This document shows positions 8,201-15,042 of a stretch of DNA of 20,304 nucleotides, one piece after another. The notes below the pieces were generated by a model that saw only the letters and a program-made list of their open reading frames with translations, made no database searches and was not told where the DNA came from. Position 1 is the first letter of the stretch, and the number at the start of each line of letters is the position of its first letter. The translations under genes and the position numbers were made by a program. The DNA comes from a virus, in the IMG/VR virus record IMGVR_UViG_3300028653_000067, positions 1 through 20,304 of that record, one strand, 5' to 3'.

Positions 8201-9772
8201 CCAGTCGCAGTTGATATTTCTGGTGCAAATCAGTTATTAGGACATGAAGATGTTTCTTTTATGAAAGAGACAGCCATTAAGTGGACTTTTGAACTTGAAA
8301 TGAGAGAATGGGGAGTAAAGAGTGTTTATGTTTCTGTTCCTGATCAGGTAATAAATTTACAATATGAATATTTTAAAGAAGAAAGTGTTCCTGGAGCTTC
8401 CGATGATGGCTATGTTAAAGAAGAGAAGCAAGTTCAAATTACTGATGCTCAAGTAGAAGGTCTTGATCGAACTGGATTTGATTCTCTAGCCCCCCAGGTA
8501 CTAGAATATCGTGACGGGAAGTGGGTCTTAGATTTTGGAACTTCTTCCCATTATTCTTCTAAGTATCCTCGTTTAACAAGAACTGCAGAACTTCCTCCAG
8601 AGCATATTTGTGAGCAATGTAAGCAGCCTATGGGATATCAAGGTTTCTTAGGTCCTGTTTGTGATAAATGTGTTCGTAAGAATCATAAGAAAGTTACTGG
8701 ATCTGGAGTTGGAGATGTAATGAGAGGGCAAGCAGGTCCTCGTCAAATTGGTAAAGTGTGGGTAAAGGATAACTATGATGGTGAAGTTATGGTCTATTCC
8801 ACTCATTTCGCTGATAAGGCAGAATTTGATAAGTGGGTAGCTTCGAAGATTGAGGGATCTACCACTAAGGAAATAGTTAAATCAGAATTTCCAGTAGCTA
8901 AAAAAGCATCTGATTTTGAAAAAGGAATTTCTCAGAATAAGACCTCTTTCCTTTGTGGGCGTTGTGGATTGGATAAATCTGAAGATGGGAAAAAACCTTA
9001 TCTAAATAAGGATGTCTGTAAGGATTGTGCAGCAAAGATTTGGCACAAGGATGATCTTCCTGTTAATAAGACAGCTATTGCAGGACAATGTAATAATTGT
9101 GGCAAACCATTAGGTGAAGGTGAAGAAGAGTTTTGTGCGCCTTGTAGAGAGGAATTACGTGATGATCTTCCTGTTGAGAAGCAAGCAGATGAACCAGCAG
9201 TAGAGCCTAAGACTCAATATAAAGAGCTTAAGAAAGCTCCCGCTGGAGTAGACCGTGAGAAGGCTGTTCCAGCAACTCCTGAGCTAGATGTCGTTTTAGC
9301 CCGAATGGATGCCTTAGAACAGAACCTAGCCACCTTGGACACCACTAAGAAGCAGATTCTAGCTAAAGCAAAAGAAGAAGTAGCTAAACTTGAACAATCT
9401 GCTGAACGAGTGCAGATGGAAGCTGATCTTCAGGAATCAATCAATAAAACTGGTGTGCTTATAGAGGCATTAGAAAGTAAAGTTGTCTCATGGAGAGACA
9501 AGATTTATGTAATGCAAAATCAGGAAGTCAGCTATGTGCCTAATATCACACCTAAAGAGATGCTTTCTAAAATATATGCTAAGTTTGAAGGCGCAGAAAA
9601 GTTCGTGGAGGCTGTACTTTCAGGCATGAAGTCCCAAGCAGTCAATGTCCTCGAAAAGACCCTAGTTAAATTTCCTGCTAAGAAATCCTCATTAAATAAA
9701 AATGCTTCTGTAATTGACCAATGGAATGAAGAACTATTAGCTGCATTAAAAGAACTTTCCTCACCCTTATAA
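5237..9772 (+). CDS. Giant 1511-aa multi-zinc-ribbon phage protein
   Basis: Not assignable to a named family. The start follows AGGAG 9 nt after the HNH stop. It is a chain of small domains: a helical N-terminus; acidic linkers (about 190-350); a first zinc cluster with cysteines at 359, 362, 372, 375, 378 and 380; a DnaJ-like pair CPECNGEG (393-400) and CPSCSGDK (415-422); a ribbon at C458/C461/C471/C474; a glycine-rich patch (about 553-570) followed by a helical domain (580-695); a mixed domain (about 985-1105); ribbons at 1125-1145, 1240-1264 and 1285-1303; and a long coiled coil (about 1345-1420). Linkers such as DDLPVNKTA (1273-1281) and DDLPVEKQA (1309-1317) recur between domains. It has no membrane segment or signal peptide. 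Lying between zinc-finger proteins and terminase, it may be a virion or assembly protein or a precursor cut into pieces; this is inference. Confidence 0.85.
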   Translation: MKFFDEIIKPLFKTADESTSTHSSFRIADSTAVGDNPVRELSLDVVAISPESAIVTLAWKDSAEKILEKKTSPEEASHLSQLLATDLAQLVKLTDENKYDEAKEVLNSMLKEYSQDSSTPIETNLPKLNTTQAEKDIDEGLWKAAGQVKLQNIFPSGTVQNLVFESQEDLAAYQGKQKGTGKEVPLWEQEGKGKSPESRDQLSPASLSYEDVENQKEEEHENMKDHIDETIKKELESALQEKAASVFGPEQVELVKVLRKNGRNWDEITKMLTKDFHYDKDATTIFVDQQRQAAGDEGIEIKKEEPSPLKPPENLVSPETHDKLLEDLKKDKEPVEEVKEIEKVDESPIVEESALDEKCPSCGHTKPVKGECPSCKRCDCEQGHVESAKKSVCPECNGEGDVPAVRGGHVVAISCPSCSGDKHIEHAPKEIESAIEEISRADNADIRKVAGDPEVKTCPDCETPNQFGEVCHKCQQEREENPERYASLVRAKVASYMRIPETDSIVKVALELWKYPSNYMGDDLSDYYKGPAKGYDADALDKSNFKVALEMLGGEGNGVLVGSFGGFGGGHEQIFVHKDAADKVAILQDIENKMSEYPVLDDSDYSEAQMEEEQESYDSWAKGDALKIIDQELHRQNPDLQNSVTELELSPELENKLRMVVLDGLTYGDGSALGDKHLIEEADREGLLNDFRNALSGTEVVPEDPAQMKLFESSLRSKLVKNALKKRAADNPLQEPISEEPTMETPKQDIVPFGQAQHRAPKPESWVVVQSDLKSELPAFRAKFVSEETESDGTKWGIVDKDGELLKVEMHRITPETEGAQTSDPIAEPQIEKPQEADIPVTPKMDDFHTSSLKQADEASDELRFERAVDMLDKKLMRGDIHQEEYDAAYEALKKQMFPNEIDPNKHLYAAKCSDTSGTEHAGPVVKHQHGTDSTMYCDKHLPSHIKYNTPEPKESSQDDLLSIKAEVEELLKKVAALEVEGSETFTCPVAVDISGANQLLGHEDVSFMKETAIKWTFELEMREWGVKSVYVSVPDQVINLQYEYFKEESVPGASDDGYVKEEKQVQITDAQVEGLDRTGFDSLAPQVLEYRDGKWVLDFGTSSHYSSKYPRLTRTAELPPEHICEQCKQPMGYQGFLGPVCDKCVRKNHKKVTGSGVGDVMRGQAGPRQIGKVWVKDNYDGEVMVYSTHFADKAEFDKWVASKIEGSTTKEIVKSEFPVAKKASDFEKGISQNKTSFLCGRCGLDKSEDGKKPYLNKDVCKDCAAKIWHKDDLPVNKTAIAGQCNNCGKPLGEGEEEFCAPCREELRDDLPVEKQADEPAVEPKTQYKELKKAPAGVDREKAVPATPELDVVLARMDALEQNLATLDTTKKQILAKAKEEVAKLEQSAERVQMEADLQESINKTGVLIEALESKVVSWRDKIYVMQNQEVSYVPNITPKEMLSKIYAKFEGAEKFVEAVLSGMKSQAVNVLEKTLVKFPAKKSSLNKNASVIDQWNEELLAALKELSSPL
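8954..9187 (+). repeat. Tandem zinc-ribbon plus linker repeat inside the giant gene
   Basis: Two consecutive units, each a four-cysteine ribbon followed by the same linker: CGRCG...CKDC...DDLPVNKTA (codons 1240-1281) and CNNCG...CAPC...DDLPVEKQA (1285-1317). The linker is better conserved than the ribbons' loops. It is a protein-level repeat, weak at DNA level. Confidence 0.65.
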
Positions 9773-9781
9773 GGAATAAAT

Positions 9782-10036
9782 ATGGAGCTTCTAGCAGATC
9801 TTCTTACAAACCCGCACCTCTGGTCAATCATCACACCTGCAGGTTTAGTGATGGCTATTTTGGGATATGCCTTATATCGTCTTTTTCAGAAATATGACAG
9901 ACTTCAGGAACAGAGAGTTACAGATATTAAAAAATTTAATGAGGAATATCAGCAATTGGCAAAAGATGTGAATGCTACATTGGATTTGCTTATTAAATTG
10001 ACTGGCAGCAAAAATGGTAATGGAGGCAACAAATAA
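9782..10036 (+). CDS. Small single-pass membrane protein with coiled coil (holin-like?)
   Basis: 84 aa. Residues about 16-34 (ITPAGLVMAILGYALYRLF) form one hydrophobic segment. A charged helical region follows (about 35-75, rich in K, E and Q), then a GNGGNK tail. The start has a TAAGGA site and lies 9 nt after the giant gene. The next gene begins 1 nt after its stop, so the three are probably co-translated. The topology (short exposed N-terminus, one membrane span, coiled coil) fits small phage holins or other membrane-anchored accessory proteins. No sequence motif decides, so the holin label is a guess. Confidence 0.72.
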   Translation: MELLADLLTNPHLWSIITPAGLVMAILGYALYRLFQKYDRLQEQRVTDIKKFNEEYQQLAKDVNATLDLLIKLTGSKNGNGGNK

Positions 10037-10037
10037 C

Positions 10038-10205
10038 ATGGGTGCAGATAAGCAGCGCAAGATCGATCATGAGGTACGTGAGATCCATGCTCAAGTAAAA
10101 AAGAGCAGTCTAATTCTCAGACAGCGAATGCGTGACTTGAAAACTGAGATGACAGAATGGACTCTGGGTGAAGAGAATGGCGAAAGCGAGGGCATTACAG
10201 AATAA
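10038..10205 (+). CDS. Small charged helical protein, unknown function
   Basis: 55 aa, highly charged (many K, R and E), predicted all helix with an acidic C-terminus ending GEENGESEGITE. I chose ATG 10038 over an in-frame ATG at 10014 because a GGAGG box (about 10022-10026) stands 11 nt before it and it follows the TAA of the membrane protein by one base. Its C-terminal coding region overlaps the next mini-gene (start 10177). No family recognised. Confidence 0.65.
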   Translation: MGADKQRKIDHEVREIHAQVKKSSLILRQRMRDLKTEMTEWTLGEENGESEGITE

Positions 10206-10335
10206 AAAATGTAATCATAGCTACGGAGAGATCTATTCCTTTTTAATGGGGAAAGAATCTTCTCTTATCGCTTTTTGGAAACTTTTCCGTTGTTCTTCTT
10301 GTCGTGATCTTAAACTTGTATCGAGTGAAAAATAA
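10177..10335 (+). CDS. Mini-protein with C/H residues, 52 aa
   Basis: Short ORF starting inside the end of the preceding gene (29-nt overlap) and ending at TAA 10333-10335. The product has KCNHSY near residue 11 and FRCSSCRDL near residue 38, a C-x-H...C-x2-C layout that could hold one zinc. Without it, 10206-10376 would be an unexplained gap in a densely packed region. The ribosome site (GAAGA just before the ATG) is weak and close, and an internal ATG at 10246 would give only 29 aa and lose the first Cys/His pair. The reading rests on the cysteine pattern and gap-filling. Confidence 0.5.
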   Translation: MAKARALQNKKCNHSYGEIYSFLMGKESSLIAFWKLFRCSSCRDLKLVSSEK

Positions 10336-10376
10336 ATTTTATATGTGCTAAATGGTCTGACAAATAAGGGGTAATA

Positions 10377-10556
10377 ATGCCAATTATTAACTGTCCTGAT
10401 TGTGGTCATTTGAAAGCGTTTCATCATAGTATGGTAGGGTTTCATGTAACAAGTGAAGGAAAAAGTTGTAGTAAGGCCTCTTTGAATGGTTGTCATTTTA
10501 GTGTAGAAATAGATAAGGAAAAATTTTTAGAATGCGAGTGTAACCAGAATTATTAA
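10377..10556 (+). CDS. Cys/His-rich mini-protein, putative zinc knuckle, 59 aa
   Basis: A short ORF with a strong AAGGGG ribosome site 7 nt before ATG 10377. The product starts MPIINCPDCGH and ends LECECNQNY. Cysteines at 6 and 9, H11, H16/H17, then C31, C39, and C53/C55 fit the C-x2-C-x-H...C...C-x-C plan shared with the small proteins at 12290, 14666 and 16495. It stops 10 nt before the terminase start. The role is unknown; metal binding is inferred from residue spacing. Confidence 0.7.
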   Translation: MPIINCPDCGHLKAFHHSMVGFHVTSEGKSCSKASLNGCHFSVEIDKEKFLECECNQNY

Positions 10557-10566
10557 AGGATAAGAA

Positions 10567-12213
10567 ATGTCTCGATTTTACGGAATGATTTCCCAAGAGT
10601 TGTCAGCACAAATAACCGATATTAATCAAGCAGCCATTAATCCCAGTTATTGGAGCTTGGTTAATCTCGGTATTGATTTGTATAACAACCAAATTGAGAT
10701 CCTAGATGCCGTCCTTGACTTGAGTTTGCCCTATGTAGCCATACTTGCCAGCCGTGGTTCTGGTAAGACATATAGTGTTGCCATTGCTCTTGTTAAAGCT
10801 TGCCTTGATAATCCAGGTTTCCGTGTTGGTGTATTCGGTCCTAAAATGGAAACCTCCAAACGTTTATTGAAAGAAGATATTATCGGGCGTATTCTCACCC
10901 CTTCCTCTAAAATCCACGATTTAATTAATTGGGAACGTACCTCGAATTCATTTGTTCAATTCAAAAACGGATCGTCAATAAAAGCACTTTCTGCAAGTGT
11001 TACGGCAACAACAGAATCTGAGCACTTCAATTTCTTGGTATTGGATGAGGCGCATAAGATCTCAGATTGGGTCCTTCGTGAGCGTATCGTACCAATGGCT
11101 TCACTTGGTATTTCTAAGACAATAAAGATTGGAATTTCTCTTTACAAGAATAACTTCTGGCACAGTTGCCAGGATAATGGGACAAAGTATAAACTTTTAA
11201 GAAAATCATGGGAAGAGTGTGATATTTATTGGCTGCAGGGTTCGATCCGTTATGAGGGAAAGGATTACCCTAAACGTATTGTGGACTTGATGCCCAAGAG
11301 TGTTAAAGAGGAACTTTTTCCTAATGATCCTGCTTTACATTATGATTCGGTAGAAGGATATTCTGAAATTGAGTGGAATACTCAATACGCTATGAAATGG
11401 ATGGAGGATATTAACCTCGTCCTATCAGGTGAGCAACAACAGAAACTAGCTTCTGGACTTTTCAGCATCCTTGAGAAAGGCCGTCCTGAAATGACCGAGA
11501 AGTATTATTTTGGGTTGGATACAGCCTCTGGAACATTAATGCCAGGGCAGAAAGATTTGGACTGGACTGTGTTAACAATTCTTAGGAAGAATGGTGATAA
11601 CACAAAAGATATAGTAGCTAAGTATATGTGGCAGGGTGATGTCGTAGCTCAGATGCAGGAGATTAGGGACATCATTCATCCTACAGAGGGCTTGTTTCAT
11701 TGTGTTATGGGCCTTGCCGATTATTCAAATATTGCAATTGGTATTGTAGAGCTGTTCAAGAAAGAGGGTATTCCTATAGCTGGGGTTACTTTTGGGGCAT
11801 CTGAGCCAATTACCAAGAAGAATTATAAAAACGCTATGTTTGATCAATTCGTTTTTGAACTTGACAGTGGGAGAGTATTTTACCCTAACATTGAAAAAAT
11901 TAAGAAGAATAAAACTTTTAAAGAAGGATTTGACCAATGGGGTCTTGTTGAGAGACATCGTAGTAGTGCAGGTATAAATGATAAAATCTTTGTAGATCCT
12001 TCTTCTGGTCATGATGATCATTGCAGTGCTGACGTACTTGCTGTATGGGCTGCAGACCAAGAAAAATCCTATGCAGGTAAAGTCCCACAAACGTTAAAGA
12101 ATATCACTATGGGTATAGCTGGGCCAGTCAATATAAGCGGATCTTCAGTTCCCTTACCTGGACAAAATGGTGATCCTTCAGCTGGAAAATTCCTTAAGGA
12201 CCGTTTAACATAA
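10567..12213 (+). CDS. terL: Large terminase subunit (DNA-packaging ATPase/nuclease)
   Basis: Motor protein that pumps DNA into the prohead through the portal and cuts the concatemer. It is 548 aa, a normal length. The N-terminal ATPase has Walker A ASRGSGKT (61-68) and Walker B NFLVLDEAH (155-163), in which the glutamate after the aspartate is the usual catalytic base. The C-terminal RNase H-like nuclease shows FGLDTASG (D318), LADYSN (D385) and HDDHCSAD (D483/D484/D489), candidates for the metal-binding acidic residues. ATG 10567 follows AAAGGA. The portal gene lies 0.5 kb downstream, the usual order. No small terminase subunit can be recognised; one of the short helical genes nearby could fill that role, but nothing in their sequence shows it. 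Confidence 0.95.
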   Translation: MSRFYGMISQELSAQITDINQAAINPSYWSLVNLGIDLYNNQIEILDAVLDLSLPYVAILASRGSGKTYSVAIALVKACLDNPGFRVGVFGPKMETSKRLLKEDIIGRILTPSSKIHDLINWERTSNSFVQFKNGSSIKALSASVTATTESEHFNFLVLDEAHKISDWVLRERIVPMASLGISKTIKIGISLYKNNFWHSCQDNGTKYKLLRKSWEECDIYWLQGSIRYEGKDYPKRIVDLMPKSVKEELFPNDPALHYDSVEGYSEIEWNTQYAMKWMEDINLVLSGEQQQKLASGLFSILEKGRPEMTEKYYFGLDTASGTLMPGQKDLDWTVLTILRKNGDNTKDIVAKYMWQGDVVAQMQEIRDIIHPTEGLFHCVMGLADYSNIAIGIVELFKKEGIPIAGVTFGASEPITKKNYKNAMFDQFVFELDSGRVFYPNIEKIKKNKTFKEGFDQWGLVERHRSSAGINDKIFVDPSSGHDDHCSADVLAVWAADQEKSYAGKVPQTLKNITMGIAGPVNISGSSVPLPGQNGDPSAGKFLKDRLT

Positions 12214-12289
12214 GTTCATAAGTAAATAACAATGCTAAATACAGGTGTAAAATAGTGCATTAATGTGCTAGACTTGTACTAGAGAGATT

Positions 12290-12490
12290 ATGAAAAGACG
12301 CAAGCCTCAACCAAGATGTAAATGTGGCCATGCGAAAACTTCTCATTGGTATCTTGGGAAAACTCATCCTTGCCAATATGGGGATAGTTTATGTTTAGGT
12401 ACTTACCATGTCTGTACTGATTATAAACAAGATAATTTAGCAACATTGGAAAGACTATCAGAATTTTATGAAACCAATTCCCACTCTTGA
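12290..12490 (+). CDS. Zinc-knuckle mini-protein A, 66 aa
   Basis: Basic N-terminus (MKRRKPQPR), then CKCGH...H...C...C...C in the layout of the small proteins at 14666 and 16495. It ends with YKQDNLATLERL, matching their C-terminal PKDNLE[YF]LEY. It lies 76 nt after terminase behind a weak AGAGAG ribosome site. The 76-nt gap holds no gene and no clear promoter. A likely metal-binding protein of unknown role. Confidence 0.75.
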   Translation: MKRRKPQPRCKCGHAKTSHWYLGKTHPCQYGDSLCLGTYHVCTDYKQDNLATLERLSEFYETNSHS

Positions 12491-12698
12491 CGAAGCTCAC
12501 AAATATCTTCTCTATATAGCAGATGCTCTATGGAACGTTGGATCTGGTTTTCATATAGATAAACAGGATAAAGGAATATTGGAAAAGTGTGCCAATGATT
12601 TAGCTGAGTATGCTAAGGTAGTTGATCAGGTAAAGAATAGGATGAGAGCAAAAGAGCAAATGAGAAAGGAAGAGATAGAAGAAGAGGATAAGAAGTAA
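12468..12698 (+). CDS. Small helical charged protein, 76 aa
   Basis: Begins inside the end of the zinc-knuckle gene (23-nt overlap), so it is probably translated by coupling. The product is predicted helical and ends in a very charged stretch (KEQMRKEEIEEEDKK). No cysteine cluster except C47, no membrane segment, no family recognised. It ends 11 nt before the portal start. Size and position would allow a small terminase subunit or portal helper, but nothing specific supports that. Confidence 0.65.
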   Translation: MKPIPTLDEAHKYLLYIADALWNVGSGFHIDKQDKGILEKCANDLAEYAKVVDQVKNRMRAKEQMRKEEIEEEDKK

Positions 12699-12709
12699 AG
12701 GAGAATAGT

Positions 12710-12929
12710 ATGGCTAGACCTCGTGGTAGTAAAAATAAAGTTACCAAATCGGGCACTCTTTCACCTGAAGGATTTCATGGTGGGATTCAGGACCCGAATT
12801 CTGGGGCTAATGCCTTTTCTATTGGCATGAATAAAACTGCATCATTGGAAAAAACTGGAGAATATTCTGTTACACAAACACAGTCATTCTTCTACTCACC
12901 TGAGCTTAACATAATGGGCTCCTTATCCT
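12710..12929 (+). CDS. Portal protein, exon 1 (73 codons plus 1 nt)
   Basis: ATG 12710 has an AGGAG site 8 nt upstream. The exon encodes a basic N-terminus (MARPRGSKNK) and the segment SFFYSPELNIMGSLS. Read without splicing, it stops at TAA 12929-12931, giving a 73-aa stub. The stop is created by the exon-intron border. Joining T12929 to A13156 makes TAT (Tyr) and continues SLS-Y-SWVLPKSRQ into exon 2. The spliced product is 577 aa. Confidence 0.75.
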
Positions 12930-13155
12930 AAAGGGATAATGAAAAACTTGGCCGTATCGGTGAAACTCCTACTCAATAGAGAGGACAATACCGAGGAAAG
13001 ACTGGAAAGAAGTTTTCCAGAATCCGTAACGACTAAACGCCAAGCTCCTTGTAAAAGGATGAAGTTATAGTCTGAACTCCATAGAAATATGGAGAGTTAA
13101 TCAGAAATGATTAGCCGCCTCGAAAGAGGTTTAAAAGCAACATAGTGCACATCAG
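12930..13155 (+). ncRNA. Group I self-splicing intron in the portal gene
   Basis: 226 nt with no ORF. The core helices can be traced. P1: TTATCCT 12923-12929 with GGGATAA 12933-12939, giving the required U-G pair at the 5' site. P3: CTTGGC 12947-12952 with GCCAAG 13039-13044. P4: TCGGT 12957-12961 with ACCGA 12990-12994. P6-type hairpin: CTGGAAA 13002-13008 with TTTCCAG 13014-13020. P7: GACTA 13031-13035 with TAGTC 13068-13072. P8: TCCTT 13046-13050 with AAGGA 13055-13059. Then come three hairpins with GAAA loops: 13077-13094, 13099-13112 and 13118-13129. The 3' site is set at G13155, the only G near the end that keeps the frame and avoids the in-frame TAG at 13143-13145. P5 and P10 are not clear. 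The exact 3' border is less certain than the core. Confidence 0.88.
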
Positions 13156-14669
13156 ATAGCTGGGTTCTTCCAAAAAGCAGACAAGAGATCCTTAAGTGGA
13201 TTCGTATTTTCTTTAATCTAGAACCTTATATTCAGCAGATCACAATGATGCATTCATTGTACCCATTTTCTAAATTTGATTTAGTTGTTGCTGATCCTAC
13301 TGTTAAGAAATTCTATGAAGAGATGTCTTCTAATGGAGATTTCAATCTCTTTGAATTTATTCTTCAAGCCTCTTTATCAAGAGAAAAATTTGGTGAGGCA
13401 ATTCCCTTTGGTAACTTGACCCAAGATGAAACTGCAAATAAAGCAGGGAAGAAATTATTTCGATGGCATAATTTTATTTTGTTAGAGCCAGAACTTGTTG
13501 AAATTAAGACAGACATGCTATCAGGTAAGAAAACGTTTGAAATGGTTCCAACTGAAGAAATTAAAGCACTTGTTTCTTCAACACGTCCTGAAGATCAAGA
13601 GAGAGTGGAAGAGCTTAAGAAAACTTCTCCTGAGCTTGTTAATGCCGTTTTGGAGCATAGAAATATTAAACTTGAGGAAGAATGTGTTTCTCAAATTGCT
13701 CGTATTACAGACCCCTCTGCTACTCGTGGCACATCTCGAATTCAATCTTGCTTCAAGGCATTAATTCTTCAAGATTGGATTCGTCTTGCACAATCTGCAT
13801 ATGCAAAAAATTATGTATTCCCCAAAGAACTATGGACGATTGGTGATTTGGCAAGTAACACAATGCCTTCACAAAATGATCTACAAAATTGGAGACAATT
13901 AATTAACCAGTCCATTCAAAGTCCTCCATTTACAATTATTGCACCTCCTATTGTGCATTATGAGCCTCTATCAGTTATGGGTAAGCAGTTCCCTCTAAAT
14001 GCTGAGTATGACTACATTCAAGATCAGCTTTTAGTTGGATTGGGTGTTAACAAGAATATTATTTTAGGAGAAGGTCCAAACTTTGGTAATAGTAAGACAA
14101 TGGCATTGCAAGCTCTTGTTATGCAATATAAAGCTGTGCGTGATAAATTTGAAGACTGGATGATTAATAAGTATTTTAGACCTATTGCTGAGAAAAATGA
14201 ATTCTATACAGTTGATCCTGATACTGGTGAGAAGCAGCTTATTTTGCCTCAGATCTCTTGGTATAAATCTTTGGATATTGATGCTCAGGAAAGAGAGCAG
14301 GAACAGTTTGCTGAATTCCATAAAGAGGGCCTTATTTCAACTAAGACGCTATTTAGTAAGTATCCTAACTTGGATTATGAGACTGAACGTAAGCAGTTGG
14401 AAGAGGAACGTGGGACGATATTTGATAAGGGTTCCAAGGATAGTCGCTTACCAGCTCAGATCTCTAGACCTAGCGGAGAAGGTATGGGTGGTGGGGGAGG
14501 AGATATGGGTGGTGGCCCAGTAGAGCCAATTGAGCCTATAGAGCCCACAGAGCCTGGAGAAGAGCTTCCAGGGGTAGAAGGTACTCCAGAGGCTGCTACA
14601 GAAGGCACTACGGATGTCGGAGAGCCTAATGTAGGTGGAGCTTCAGATTTAGGGATGCCAGAAGTATGA
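13156..14669 (+). CDS. Portal protein, exon 2
   Basis: Twelve-subunit ring protein at the capsid vertex through which terminase moves DNA. Exon 2 gives residues 74-577 of the spliced 577-aa product. The frame is open back past ATG 13245 through SWVLPKSRQEILKWIRIFF, so 13245 is only the first ATG of the open frame and not the gene start. Portal-like features are the N-terminal arm ending in LEPYIQ...LYPFSKF, a helical middle, and the late LGEGPNFGNSKTMALQAL...QYKAVRDKFEDW region typical of long-helix portal proteins. The C-terminus (about 60 residues) is a low-complexity G/P/E tail with a GGGGG run and an EPIEPIEPTEP stretch. The stop TGA overlaps the next ATG (ATGA). Confidence 0.85.
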
Positions 14670-15019
14670 GTATAGAAATTCATCCTAGTAATTTAGCTCA
14701 ATGGAATGGGGTTACTTCTGCAACTTCTGCAACTACTAATACTGGTGGTAATGTATTAGGTGGTGTATTGTATCCTGGATCTTATACAATTGGTACTGGA
14801 GGCTTAAGTAACACTACAACCACTTATAATCCAATACAAGTAACAGTTGACATTAAACGATGTAGAAATTGCAATCATGCCCACTTAGCTGAGCAACCAG
14901 GATGTATTGATCAAGAAGGTTGGAATACTGTATTTGTAATATGTAAATGCAAAGAATACCTGCCTAAAGACAATTTAGAGTATTTAGAATACCTAGCCAA
15001 GAAAAAAGAATCGCACTAA
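14666..15019 (+). CDS. Zinc-knuckle protein B with low-complexity N-terminus, 117 aa
   Basis: Its ATG overlaps the portal stop (ATGA), so translation is coupled to portal. Residues 1-60 are rich in T, G, S and N without charge. The C-terminal half carries CRNCNHAHL...C...CKCKEYLPKDNLEYLEY. That last segment is nearly the same as CKCKEFLPKDNLEFLEY in the protein at 16495, so the two are paralogues. The cysteine and histidine layout suggests one or two zinc sites. Function unknown. The link to portal suggests a head or connector accessory role, by inference only. Confidence 0.8.
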   Translation: MSIEIHPSNLAQWNGVTSATSATTNTGGNVLGGVLYPGSYTIGTGGLSNTTTTYNPIQVTVDIKRCRNCNHAHLAEQPGCIDQEGWNTVFVICKCKEYLPKDNLEYLEYLAKKKESH

Positions 15020-15042
15020 GTCGTATTTTCCAAAAGGAATTT

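Noticed and set aside
10233-10496. 87-aa minus-strand ORF opposite the two Cys-rich mini-genes
   Set aside because: All convincing genes are on the + strand. This frame has no ribosome site or motif and is opposite better-supported short genes.
12214-12289. Promoter or terminator after terminase (AGTGCATTAATGTGCT partial palindrome)
   Set aside because: The palindrome has no loop and needs wobble pairs, no T-run follows, and none of the boxes shared by the two leader elements is present.
12710-12931. Independent 73-aa gene ending at TAA 12929-12931
   Set aside because: The stop lies at the border of a group I intron, and the downstream portal frame is open before its first ATG. The stub is better read as portal exon 1.
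13245-13247. ATG 13245 as the portal start
   Set aside because: No ribosome site precedes it, and the in-frame codons upstream encode a portal-like segment (SWVLPKSRQ) back to the intron border.
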